DNA from: DATFAS01 sp035254305 | GTDB taxonomy: Bacteria; Bacillota; Bacilli; Aneurinibacillales; RAOX-1 | Reading direction: 5' to 3' | DNA: 8,451 bases | Assembly: GCA_035254305.1 (NCBI GenBank) | Contig: DATFAS010000087.1 | Span: forward strand, 1-8,451 | In this document: piece after piece, positions 1 to 6,285 of the stretch | How the letters are laid out: every line of letters begins with the position of its first letter | Position numbering within the stretch: the first letter of the stretch is position 1 | Made by a program: the position numbers and the translations under genes | Notes under the pieces: model-generated | What the model was told of the DNA's origin: nothing | Database searches by the model: none | The model's input: the letters and a program-made list of their open reading frames with translations, nothing else

Positions 1-38
1 TCCATAAGGTTTAAGGAACTATTTCTTAGATTCTACTC

Positions 39-713
39 TTATTTTGCGTAAGCAATAGGATCGGTACTTCCCGCTTCAGCAAATCCTTTTAATCTCAACT
101 GACAGCTATCACAGGTCCCGCATGCAAGTTCTTCCCCGCGATAACAGGAGGTAGTTAATTGGTAAGGTACTCCAAGGCTTACTCCCAGTCGAACGGTATC
201 AGCCTTCGTAAGGTGCATCAATGGAGCTTTAATCTGTAAACGCCCTTCTTCTACTCCAATTTTGGTCGCTAGTTGTATGGTCTCTGACATCGATTGGATA
301 AATTCAGGACGACAATCTGGATAGCCACTATAATCTACTGCACTCACCCCAATGTAAATAGCCTCAGCTCCTATTACCTCCGCATAGGCCGTAGCAAGGG
401 ATAAGAAAATCAAATTTCTTGCAGGTACATAAGTTACGGGAATTCCCCCATCCTCTTGATGGTCTGGAACCTCTACAGAATCATCGGTAAGTGCACTACC
501 ACCAATTTCTTTCAAAAAAGACATATCTACAATCTTATGCTGGGAAACCTCATAATATGTTGCTACTTTTTTTGCATGCTCCACTTCATGAGCATGCCTC
601 TGACCATAGTTAAAGGTAATGGGATAACATTCATATCCTTCACTTTTAGCTATTCCCATACAAGTTGTACTATCTAAACCACCACTAAGAACAATTACTG
701 CTTTTTTACTCAC
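39..713 (-). CDS. queC: 7-cyano-7-deazaguanine (preQ0) synthase QueC
   Basis: QueC converts 7-carboxy-7-deazaguanine to preQ0, using ATP and ammonia, in the cytoplasmic queuosine pathway. The 224-residue protein has the usual family length. It begins with the ATP-pyrophosphatase P-loop SGGLDS (residues 10-15) and carries four C-terminal cysteines, C190, C198, C201 and C204, the CxxC-type zinc site of QueC. The start codon is GTG (plus-strand cac at 711-713), preceded by GGAG at 724-727 with a rather long 10-base spacer. No better ATG exists, and homology begins at this point. Only 5 bases separate it from the queE stop, so it is the third gene of the queD-queE-queC operon under the preQ1 riboswitch. 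No terminator is visible in the 38 bases after the stop, so the operon may continue (for example into queF) beyond the window. Confidence 0.97.
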   Translation of the reverse strand: MSKKAVIVLSGGLDSTTCMGIAKSEGYECYPITFNYGQRHAHEVEHAKKVATYYEVSQHKIVDMSFLKEIGGSALTDDSVEVPDHQEDGGIPVTYVPARNLIFLSLATAYAEVIGAEAIYIGVSAVDYSGYPDCRPEFIQSMSETIQLATKIGVEEGRLQIKAPLMHLTKADTVRLGVSLGVPYQLTTSCYRGEELACGTCDSCQLRLKGFAEAGSTDPIAYAK

Positions 714-718
714 TGGTC

Positions 719-1405
719 CTATACTCCTTTCTTATCTGGATGCCAAATATACTTATGGGTTTGCAGACTAAGCTTTGCCCCCTTGTAGGGGGAATGTAGC
801 AATAAAGATACAAGCTCAGCAGGAGGCAACACATCCCAAACTGGACTAAATAAGATTTGCCCCTGTCTATAATAACGATCAATCACTTCGCCTGCTTCTT
901 GAAATTCCTCATTACTTCCTACAACGAATTTGATTTCATCCTGATCCTCAAGCAACGAAAAATTGGATAGAATCATCCGATCCTTCTCTCCACTCGATGC
1001 TAGCTTATAGTCCATGATAAACCGAACTTTATTCATGCAATGAGGATTGCTTTTCCTAAGCTTATCAAATGGCAACAGATCTATTGATCCATTGGTCTCG
1101 ACATGAATATCTTGAACGAAATCAATTTCTGCTAATGCTTCGATTAAAGCTAGAGATTTCTCACCATGCATAAGAGGTTCTCCGCCGGTTAAGCAAATCG
1201 ATGGATTGGCGAATGCCCTGACTTTTCCTGTAATTTCTTCAATTGTACCGTAGAATTCCGGGGTAAATGGCGCATAACTATATTTCGTATCACACCAGGT
1301 GCACCTTAAATTACAATTATATAAGCGAACAAACGTGGTCGGAAATCCGGCCTTTAGCCCCTCTCCCTCCACCGTTTGAAAAATCTCTACCATTGGAATT
1401 TTCAT
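719..1405 (-). CDS. queE: 7-carboxy-7-deazaguanine synthase QueE (radical SAM)
   Basis: QueE is a radical S-adenosylmethionine enzyme that contracts 6-carboxy-tetrahydropterin to 7-carboxy-7-deazaguanine. From the chosen start it has 228 residues. The cluster-binding motif is C31-x3-C35-x2-C38, the standard radical SAM spacing. Other family marks are the N-terminal EIFQTVEGEG stretch (7-16) and the SAM-binding GGEP (74-77). The frame is open to an upstream ATG at 1420 (five extra residues). I prefer 1405 because GGAGG lies just before it at 1410-1414, because the protein then starts MKIP as QueE proteins do, and because its ATG overlaps the queD TGA as ATGA, a typical coupled junction. The gene sits between queD and queC, so substrate and product steps are adjacent. 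Confidence 0.96.
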   Translation of the reverse strand: MKIPMVEIFQTVEGEGLKAGFPTTFVRLYNCNLRCTWCDTKYSYAPFTPEFYGTIEEITGKVRAFANPSICLTGGEPLMHGEKSLALIEALAEIDFVQDIHVETNGSIDLLPFDKLRKSNPHCMNKVRFIMDYKLASSGEKDRMILSNFSLLEDQDEIKFVVGSNEEFQEAGEVIDRYYRQGQILFSPVWDVLPPAELVSLLLHSPYKGAKLSLQTHKYIWHPDKKGV

Positions 1406-1872
1406 GCTTCCTCCATCCATTCCCGCTTAAGGAATGCATAGCTTGTAGGTGTTTCATATAAAGTTAATTCTTCAAGGCGCACAGATTGTTCCTGATAGTT
1501 TGAAAGGGCATCCGTCAGCTCCTCCCAAATCCAAACAATCATATTTTCAGCTGTAGTATTCATAGGTGGAAGAATTTCATTCAGATACTGATGATCCATT
1601 CTAGATTCAATCCGTTCCTTGAATATTTGCTTCACTGCTGAAAAATCCACAACAATTCCAATTGCATTCACATATCCACTCCATTTCATGATGAGTCGAT
1701 ACGTATGGCCATGTAAATTCACACACTTCCCATCATAAGCATGGAGATGATGGGCAGCGTCAAATGTAAATTCCTTCACCACGCCAACCCTGCGGTGATG
1801 ATATTTCAGTTGGTCGAGATTGATATCAACCCCTAATTTCTGAACCTTTTCAGGTATCTTATATTGTGACAT
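1402..1872 (-). CDS. queD: 6-carboxy-5,6,7,8-tetrahydropterin synthase QueD
   Basis: QueD turns 7,8-dihydroneopterin triphosphate into 6-carboxy-tetrahydropterin, the first committed step of queuosine and other 7-deazapurine synthesis. The 156-residue protein shows the PTPS-family zinc ligands H41 (in DAAHH), H54 and H56 (in LHGH), and the catalytic cysteine C50 (DGKC). The catalytic Asp-His pair falls in MDHQYLN, and a conserved glutamate in LYETPTS near the C-terminus binds the pterin. It has about 25-30 residues ahead of the core that E. coli QueD lacks, as in the longer Bacillus-type QueD. The start is fixed by GGGAGG at 1879-1884, six bases before the ATG. It is the first gene of the operon and directly follows the preQ1 attenuator, so it is the first to be shut off when preQ1 is plentiful. 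Confidence 0.96.
   Translation of the reverse strand: MSQYKIPEKVQKLGVDINLDQLKYHHRRVGVVKEFTFDAAHHLHAYDGKCVNLHGHTYRLIMKWSGYVNAIGIVVDFSAVKQIFKERIESRMDHQYLNEILPPMNTTAENMIVWIWEELTDALSNYQEQSVRLEELTLYETPTSYAFLKREWMEEA
1410..1414 (-). promoter_or_regulatory. Ribosome binding site deciding the queE start
   Basis: GGAGG on the minus strand lies 4 bases before the ATG at 1405 and inside the last codons of queD. The spacer is short, but the alternative ATG at 1420 has only a poor GCGGGA directly against it. The ATGA overlap also suggests that queE is partly translated by coupling to queD. Confidence 0.7.
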
Positions 1873-1895
1873 TCTTTACCTCCCTTTGTAAGAAA

Positions 1896-1930
1896 ATAAA
1901 AAAACCCCTTAAGAGCCTCTAATAGGAGTT
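1896..1930 (-). terminator. Intrinsic terminator of the preQ1 attenuator
   Basis: On the minus strand, AACTCC (plus 1925-1930) pairs with GGGGTT (plus 1903-1908, six pairs, one G-U). A bulged inner helix and small loop complete the hairpin, and a run of seven T follows (plus 1898-1904). It lies between the preQ1 aptamer and the queD ribosome binding site, so readthrough is needed for queD expression. The 5' arm is also complementary to the 3' tail of the aptamer, which is what makes it a switch. Confidence 0.82.
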
Positions 1931-1949
1931 GCCACCATTTTTATTTTCT

Positions 1950-1994
1950 CTCCCTAGTTTTTTTGTTTCGAGTGGTGGGACTTACGAACACTCG
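1950..1994 (-). promoter_or_regulatory. preQ1-I riboswitch aptamer
   Basis: On the minus strand, CGAGTG (plus 1989-1994) pairs with CACTCG (plus 1969-1974) to form P1. The loop is TTCGTAAGTCCCAC, then comes an A-rich tail AAACAAAAAAA and CTAGGGAG. The loop bases TCCC (plus 1977-1980) are complementary to GGGA in the tail (plus 1951-1954), giving the H-type pseudoknot P2. This hairpin, A-rich linker and short G-rich tail are the layout of preQ1 class I aptamers such as those of B. subtilis and Thermoanaerobacter. Its place directly upstream of queD supports the call. Binding of preQ1 would lock the tail into P2 and release the terminator arm. I rely on the pattern and context, not on a covariance search. 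Confidence 0.93.
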
Positions 1995-2002
1995 CCTTTG
2001 TC

Positions 2003-2011
2003 AGTATATCA
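2003..2011 (-). promoter_or_regulatory. Extended -10 promoter of the que operon
   Basis: Minus-strand TGATATACT matches an extended -10 element (TGnTATAAT-like). No good -35 is present about 17 bases further upstream, which extended -10 promoters tolerate. Transcription would start near 1996, only a few bases before the preQ1 aptamer P1 stem, a spacing that fits a leader riboswitch. Confidence 0.6.
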
Positions 2012-2056
2012 AGGATTAACACAGGAGTACACCATCATTTCTAGGGAATTCAAATA

Positions 2057-2065
2057 TGATACAAT
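2057..2065 (+). promoter_or_regulatory. Extended -10 promoter of the D-threonine aldolase-like gene
   Basis: TGATACAAT is an extended -10 sequence facing right. The -35 region (about 2037-2042, ATTTCT) is poor. It sits about 50 bases from, and divergent to, the que promoter, so each gene has its own promoter. The leader to the TTG start would be about 27 bases, too short for a riboswitch. Confidence 0.5.
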
Positions 2066-2082
2066 AGATGAAAAGCTTGCAT

Positions 2083-2090
2083 AAAGGGGG
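2083..2090 (+). promoter_or_regulatory. Ribosome binding site supporting a TTG start at 2099
   Basis: AAAGGGGG lies eight bases before TTG at 2099. No ATG or GTG in frame nearby has such a site, and the predicted N-terminus aligns with the family, so TTG is taken as the start. Confidence 0.75.
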
Positions 2091-2098
2091 ACTGGCAT

Positions 2099-3211
2099 TT
2101 GATCACTTGGTTACTTGAGGATATTGACACACCTGCCGTTCTAATTGACTACGACTTATTACAAAATAACATACAGAAAATGGCTTCCTTTGCAAAAAAG
2201 TACAATCTTCGTTTACGCCCCCATATCAAAACCCACAAAATAAAGGAAATTGCCGAATTGCAGATGAATGCTGGTGCGGTAGGAATTACTACAGCGAAGC
2301 TTGGTGAGGCTGAAGTCATGGCTGAACTAGGCTTTCGAGATATTCTTATTGCCTACCCGATTGTGGGTACGACAAAGCTAAAGCGACTCCATCGATTAAT
2401 GAAGATGGCTAATATTACCACAGTTATCGATGGGATCGAACAAGCTGAAGGTCTTAACGAGTATGCGAAAGAGAATCATATTGAATTTCCGGTACTTATA
2501 GAGGTAGATACAGGACTTAGAAGATGTGGAGTGAAACCTGGAACAGAGGTAGTAGAACTGTACCGCAAGACCCTTTCCATGCCTTATATTCGTGTGATTG
2601 GAATCATGACACATGCCGGACATGCCTATGGAGCATCTACTCATGAACAAGTGATCGAGATTGCCAAACAAGAAGGAATGGAGATGGTTTCTACTGCTAA
2701 TCTGTTACAGCAAAGTGGATATTCAGTAGAGGAAATTAGTGTGGGTTCAACACCGACCGTAGAGATCTCCGGCACCATTCACGGTGTAACGGAAATTCGA
2801 CCAGGAAATTATGTATTCAACGACATGACCCAAGTACGCCTTGGTGTAGCAGCTAGTGAAGACTGTTCCCTTCGTGTTGTAGCAAGGATTGTAGGTCACC
2901 CTGCTCCAGAACGGTTCATTATCGATGCGGGTGCCAAGACACTAGCACTTGATCAAGGGGCACATGGAACACAAGGAGTCAAAGGCTATGGTACGGTAGT
3001 AGGTCATCCAGAGTTAACGATATCTAGATTATCTGAAGAACACGGCATAGTTGATATTTCAGGAATTTCTTCCCTTCGTGTTGGTGACAAGATTGAAATT
3101 ATCCCCAATCACAGCTGCCCTGTTGTCAACTTAACCGATGAAGTAGTGGTAATCCAAAAAGGCAAAATTAGGGAAAGATGGCGTGTAGCCGCCCGGGGTA
3201 GAACTCGTTAG
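2099..3211 (+). CDS. D-threonine aldolase / D-serine dehydratase family PLP enzyme
   Basis: This 370-residue protein belongs to the fold-type III PLP family (alanine racemase N-terminal domain plus a D-serine dehydratase-like C-terminal domain) that cleaves or dehydrates D-beta-hydroxy amino acids. The cofactor lysine is K44 in RPHIKTHK (40-47). Other family marks are EVDTGLRRCGV (135-145), THAGHAYG (171-178), the phosphate-binding SVGSTPT (214-220) and RPGNYVFND. The C-terminal metal site is visible as H338-x-C340 in NHSCPVVNL, the His-x-Cys pattern reported for zinc D-serine dehydratase and relatives. The start is TTG with a strong ribosome binding site. The gene stands alone, divergent from queD and convergent with the next gene, so context does not reveal a pathway. 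Whether it acts as a D-threonine aldolase, D-serine dehydratase or amino-acid racemase-like enzyme cannot be told from sequence alone. Confidence 0.88.
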   Translation: MITWLLEDIDTPAVLIDYDLLQNNIQKMASFAKKYNLRLRPHIKTHKIKEIAELQMNAGAVGITTAKLGEAEVMAELGFRDILIAYPIVGTTKLKRLHRLMKMANITTVIDGIEQAEGLNEYAKENHIEFPVLIEVDTGLRRCGVKPGTEVVELYRKTLSMPYIRVIGIMTHAGHAYGASTHEQVIEIAKQEGMEMVSTANLLQQSGYSVEEISVGSTPTVEISGTIHGVTEIRPGNYVFNDMTQVRLGVAASEDCSLRVVARIVGHPAPERFIIDAGAKTLALDQGAHGTQGVKGYGTVVGHPELTISRLSEEHGIVDISGISSLRVGDKIEIIPNHSCPVVNLTDEVVVIQKGKIRERWRVAARGRTR

Positions 3212-3255
3212 GGGCTAGTGTTAAGTCCATCTGATTGCGTTTTCCCACAAATAGA

Positions 3256-3310
3256 GGCGCAGGGGGCTCTTACTTGGTCCAGAATGATTAGGATTCAACC
3301 CCGCCGCGCC
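3256..3310. repeat. GC-rich inverted repeat between convergent genes
   Basis: GGCGC-A-GGGG (3256-3265) faces CCCC (3299-3302) and GCGCC (3306-3310), two nested complementary blocks around a 33-base loop. It lies in the 109-base gap between the convergent PLP enzyme and the CoA hydrolase, where a bidirectional terminator is expected. It has no good U-tract on either strand, so it is not a standard intrinsic terminator. Nothing else is recognised in this gap. Confidence 0.35.
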
Positions 3311-3320
3311 CTTCTTTGCT

Positions 3321-4388
3321 CTACCTTTTATGTAGTGGAAAATAGCCATCCACCTCGCCGGCTGTCACATCCTCCAACCGTGAAGGAACCCATTTAGCAT
3401 TCCGATCTTTATCAACCAACACCGCACGAACCCCCTCAAAGAAGTCATGATGGCGCATAAACTGAACACCAAGCTCTACTTCCATACTAAAGCACTCCGC
3501 TAACGATAAGGATTTCCCTCTGATGATTTGCTCAAGAGTCACCTTCAAGGATGTTGGGGATTTCTGTTGAAGAATCCCAAGCTTTTCCCTCGCCCAGTCA
3601 CACCCCTCCAAGCTAGCTGCTTCTAAGGAAGCCATAATCTCCTCCACCTGGTCATAGCCAAAATGTTGATCAATTTTGTTCTGATTCTCCTGTAAATAAG
3701 ATAAATCAGGGCATGAACCTACATAAGAACGTATGAGTTCATCAAGAGTCTCCTTAACGGAGCAACTTTGCCAGGCCTGTAAGCGTAAGGAACTAAGAAA
3801 ATCTGCAAGAGAGTCACTTGTCAAATACCAGTCTGCAGCATCAATATATAAGATATCCGCAGCTTGGATCGTTTCAGAGGTCAGAGCTAGATATCGGCCC
3901 ACATAACCTGGCATACGATTAAGAAAATAGCTTGCCCCTACATCCGGGAAGAATCCAATATTCATCTCAGGCATTGCCCACTTGGTTTTCTCTGTAATCA
4001 GACGCTGGCTACAACCGATAGAAATACCCACTCCTCCTCCCATTACAAAGCCATCCATGATTACCACGATAGGCTTGGAGAAAGTATGGATGAGATGGTC
4101 CATCTTGTATTCTGCAGACAAATATGTTCTTGCTAGCTCTTGTGCATCCCCATGTGCCTGGTTTTCAACATAGAGTGCTCGAATGTCCCCACCCGCACAT
4201 AATGCTTTGCCACCTGACCCATTAAGGCAAACCAACAAGACGTCGTCATTGATCTTCCATTCCTGCAGCTTCTTCTCAATTTCCACGACCATTTCATAAG
4301 ATAGTGCATTTAGTGCCTTAGGTCTATTAAGAGTAATCCAACCAATAGAGTGATTGATTTCAAACAATACATGTGCTTCTTGACTCAT
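3321..4388 (-). CDS. 3-hydroxyisobutyryl-CoA hydrolase-type enoyl-CoA hydratase family protein
   Basis: The 355-residue protein is a crotonase-fold enzyme of the long type (ECH_2) that includes 3-hydroxyisobutyryl-CoA hydrolase, the valine-degradation enzyme releasing 3-hydroxyisobutyrate from its CoA ester. The CoA and oxyanion-hole motif CAGGD spans 64-68, and MDGFVMGGGVGIS spans 111-123. MPEMNIGFFPDVG (139-151) supplies the likely catalytic E141 and D149. The C-terminal half continues to EGVRAVLVDKDRNAKW, typical of this subfamily and absent from ordinary 260-residue hydratases. AGGAG six bases before the ATG fixes the start. It lies 27 bases downstream of the EamA transporter gene in the same direction, so the two are probably cotranscribed. 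No other valine-catabolic gene is in the window, so a general short-chain acyl-CoA hydrolase role remains possible. Confidence 0.88.
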   Translation of the reverse strand: MSQEAHVLFEINHSIGWITLNRPKALNALSYEMVVEIEKKLQEWKINDDVLLVCLNGSGGKALCAGGDIRALYVENQAHGDAQELARTYLSAEYKMDHLIHTFSKPIVVIMDGFVMGGGVGISIGCSQRLITEKTKWAMPEMNIGFFPDVGASYFLNRMPGYVGRYLALTSETIQAADILYIDAADWYLTSDSLADFLSSLRLQAWQSCSVKETLDELIRSYVGSCPDLSYLQENQNKIDQHFGYDQVEEIMASLEAASLEGCDWAREKLGILQQKSPTSLKVTLEQIIRGKSLSLAECFSMEVELGVQFMRHHDFFEGVRAVLVDKDRNAKWVPSRLEDVTAGEVDGYFPLHKR

Positions 4389-4415
4389 TCCTTTCTCCTC
4401 TCCTTCACCGTTTTA

Positions 4416-5378
4416 CTAGGGAGCAACTTTCTTCTCTAACTCTATGGATGATTCTTCTACTTCTTTCTTTTCTCTATTGACGATAATAATACCTGCAACA
4501 ACTAATACGAGTGCAACGAATACAATCGCATGTAATTCTTCTTGTAATAACAATGCTGACAAGACAACACCAAATACAGGGATCAGAAAAAGATACATAG
4601 ATACACGGCCAACCTTGTTATACTTCATGATTGTATTCCATAATACGAATCCACCTGCTGAAGCAAAAGATAGATAGATTAACATCCCAAAAGAGTGAAC
4701 TGTGAATGAAAGAGGGAACCACCCTTCCTTCCATACCCCAATGAGAAGTAACCCGATCCCACCTAAAAGCATTTGAGAGGATGTCATATAAAGAATATCC
4801 ATTTGGGTAGCTTCCTTTTTGGATAGGACATTGCCTAACCCACCACAAAACATAGCAATTAATAAAAGAAGTTCACCGATACCAAAAGCAAATTGATAGG
4901 TTCCCCCTTTCGAAAGATTCGCCACAATAACACCTAAAAAACCAATAAGAAGCCCGATCACCTTGCGGGTACTTAGTGAATCATTTCTATACATGAAGTG
5001 GGCAATAAGGATTTGGAAAAAGGACGTAGTACCAGAGATGATCGAACCTTGTATTCCTGTACTCAGAGCCACACCAATATAGAAAAAAATGTATTGCAAA
5101 AAGGTTTGAAAAATAGCTATTCTTGTTAATCCAGGGAGTGTCTTCGGAACATAGCGCACCTTTCTACCTAGAATGAGAATAAACAAAAAGATAAGGAGGG
5201 AGGCTAGCACAAAGCGATATCCTGCAAATAAAATTTGTTTGAATAAATCTTCCTGACCAATCTCTAATTCTTGATAGCTTAACTTAATAAACGGAAAAGC
5301 ACTTCCCCAAAAAAGCGTTGCTGCACTGGCAGCCAGTACAATCCCTAATGGGTGAGTAAAAAAATCCCTAATTTTCAT
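4416..5378 (-). CDS. EamA (DMT superfamily) transporter
   Basis: This is a 320-residue integral membrane protein with about ten hydrophobic segments arranged as two EamA repeats (roughly 15-155 and 165-300). That is the drug/metabolite transporter architecture used by amino-acid, nucleotide-sugar and drug exporters. The first segment carries the typical TLFWGSAFPFIK stretch (22-33). A charged cytoplasmic tail rich in Glu and Lys follows the last segment. The substrate cannot be predicted. The chosen ATG has only a weak ribosome binding site nearby (GCAGAG; a GAGAGG lies 15 bases away), so translation may be modest. Good promoter elements lie about 60 bases upstream. The 27-base gap to the next gene suggests an EamA-hydrolase transcript, perhaps exporting an intermediate or product of CoA-ester metabolism, but this is inference. 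Confidence 0.88.
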   Translation of the reverse strand: MKIRDFFTHPLGIVLAASAATLFWGSAFPFIKLSYQELEIGQEDLFKQILFAGYRFVLASLLIFLFILILGRKVRYVPKTLPGLTRIAIFQTFLQYIFFYIGVALSTGIQGSIISGTTSFFQILIAHFMYRNDSLSTRKVIGLLIGFLGVIVANLSKGGTYQFAFGIGELLLLIAMFCGGLGNVLSKKEATQMDILYMTSSQMLLGGIGLLLIGVWKEGWFPLSFTVHSFGMLIYLSFASAGGFVLWNTIMKYNKVGRVSMYLFLIPVFGVVLSALLLQEELHAIVFVALVLVVAGIIIVNREKKEVEESSIELEKKVAP

Positions 5379-5435
5379 TTCTCTGCTAACAATCCTCTCT
5401 ATCTAAAAATTCACAAATTTAACTTCCATTGTTGT

Positions 5436-5465
5436 ATTATAGACCTTAGTTAACCCCCCCTGCAA
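5436..5465 (-). promoter_or_regulatory. Sigma-A-type promoter of the EamA-hydrolase unit
   Basis: Minus-strand TTGCAG (plus 5460-5465) and a consensus TATAAT (plus 5436-5441) are separated by 18 bases. A run of seven G (plus 5454-5460) begins at the last base of the -35 and fills the start of the spacer. Transcription would begin near 5430, leaving a leader of about 50 bases. Confidence 0.7.
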
Positions 5466-5478
5466 TTATCAATTACGT

Positions 5479-5520
5479 AAAAAGGAAGTAAGGAGCTTGT
5501 TATCGCCCCTTACTTCCTTC
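5479..5520 (-). terminator. Intrinsic terminator, second after the MOSC gene
   Basis: A perfect 12-base-pair stem is formed by plus 5482-5493 and 5508-5519 around a 14-base loop. On the minus strand it is followed by TTTTT (plus 5479-5483). There is no U-tract on the plus strand. It sits just upstream of the EamA promoter and would insulate that promoter from serC-MOSC readthrough. No gene is seen between it and the first terminator. Confidence 0.85.
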
Positions 5521-5626
5521 CTATTAGGTTCAGATTTCACCTATAAATCTATCACCAATCATTTTAACTGAAAAGTATAGATTAAAGCGCTTCCGAAAGA
5601 AAAATTGGCTATATTAGATAAAGACG

Positions 5627-5655
5627 AGAAAAAGGCACCTTATTTAAGGTGCCTC
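5627..5655 (-). terminator. Intrinsic terminator of the serC-MOSC operon
   Basis: An eight-base-pair perfect stem (plus 5633-5640 with 5647-5654) encloses a six-base loop and is followed on the minus strand by TTTTT (plus 5629-5633) and TCTC. The MOSC stop codon TAA lies in the loop region, so the hairpin uses the last codons of the gene. Confidence 0.92.
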
Positions 5656-6285
5656 TATACGTTTACGTAAGGATTCTCGCCAAACCTCACTTAGTTCCTC
5701 AAGACAAATAACTTGCTTAATTGCAGCTAGTTCTGCATTTTGATTGTACATAAGCTGATTGACGAAGCTTACCGTAATGCCAAGAGGGTGCTTTTTAATT
5801 AAAGTAATGTCACTCCTCTGTGATACGGTCCCCTCCTCTAAAACACGAAGGTAAAAACCGCTAAAACCTGTTTCTATTACTTTCTTCTCAATACCAGCGA
5901 TCCCATGCTTTAACTCAAGCTTATAGCAAGGCTTTCGAGGTTGGCTCACCTGAACAATCGCATTCCCAAGCCGATAAATATCCCCTATACATACTTCACT
6001 TTCTGTCCAACCTTCTACGGTTAAATTTTCACCGAAAGCAGCATAATCAAGGGTAATTCCTAATTCTTGCTCCCAATAGGGATAGTGATCGAAGGAGTAG
6101 ACATTAACTGCCTTATCTGGTCCACCATGATGAACCAAATCCCCCTGAGCATCCCCAGTGAAATTCACACGGGATAGAAATAGTTCCTCTTCAGTTGGCT
6201 TCTTCTCAACAGCCGTCAAGATTGTATGATTATTGTAGGGTACTTGAACAGGCATACCCACATTAAGAGAACGAATTCTCATCAT
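5644..6285 (-). CDS. MOSC domain-containing protein, YiiM-like
   Basis: The 213-residue protein has a MOSC domain, the C-terminal module of molybdenum-cofactor sulfurases, followed by the short C-terminal three-helix segment of the YiiM type (about 165-211). Visible motifs are HHGGPDKAV (52-60), FGENLTVEG (84-92), IGDIYRLG, and the conserved cysteine C120 in SQPRKPCYKL, the likely molybdopterin ligand. YiiM of E. coli takes part in detoxifying N-hydroxylated base analogues; whether this protein does the same is inference. The start overlaps the serC stop as TAATG, and a second in-frame ATG follows directly (6282). The ribosome binding site is poor, so translation probably depends on ribosomes finishing serC. 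A terminator begins inside its last codons. Confidence 0.9.
   Translation of the reverse strand: MMRIRSLNVGMPVQVPYNNHTILTAVEKKPTEEELFLSRVNFTGDAQGDLVHHGGPDKAVNVYSFDHYPYWEQELGITLDYAAFGENLTVEGWTESEVCIGDIYRLGNAIVQVSQPRKPCYKLELKHGIAGIEKKVIETGFSGFYLRVLEEGTVSQRSDITLIKKHPLGITVSFVNQLMYNQNAELAAIKQVICLEELSEVWRESLRKRIEAP

Noticed and set aside
456..677. Open frame on the plus strand opposite queC, and similar frames opposite the other genes (for example 2396-2671 minus, 7579-7929 plus)
   Set aside because: They lie wholly within strongly recognised genes, have no convincing ribosome binding sites and encode low-complexity or cysteine-rich sequence typical of antisense shadows.
1896..1940. T-box-like sequence (AUGGUGGCAAC) before the terminator upstream of queD
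   Set aside because: It lacks the T-box consensus and the long stem I with specifier loop, and the leader is far too short. The preQ1 aptamer explains the regulation.
3256..3320. tRNA-like ending (GGATTCAACCCC followed by GCGCCC)
   Set aside because: The possible acceptor arms are only 55 bases apart, and no cloverleaf with an anticodon arm can be drawn.
4618..4848. Second minus-strand frame inside the EamA gene
   Set aside because: It lies out of frame within a clear transporter gene and has no recognisable domain.
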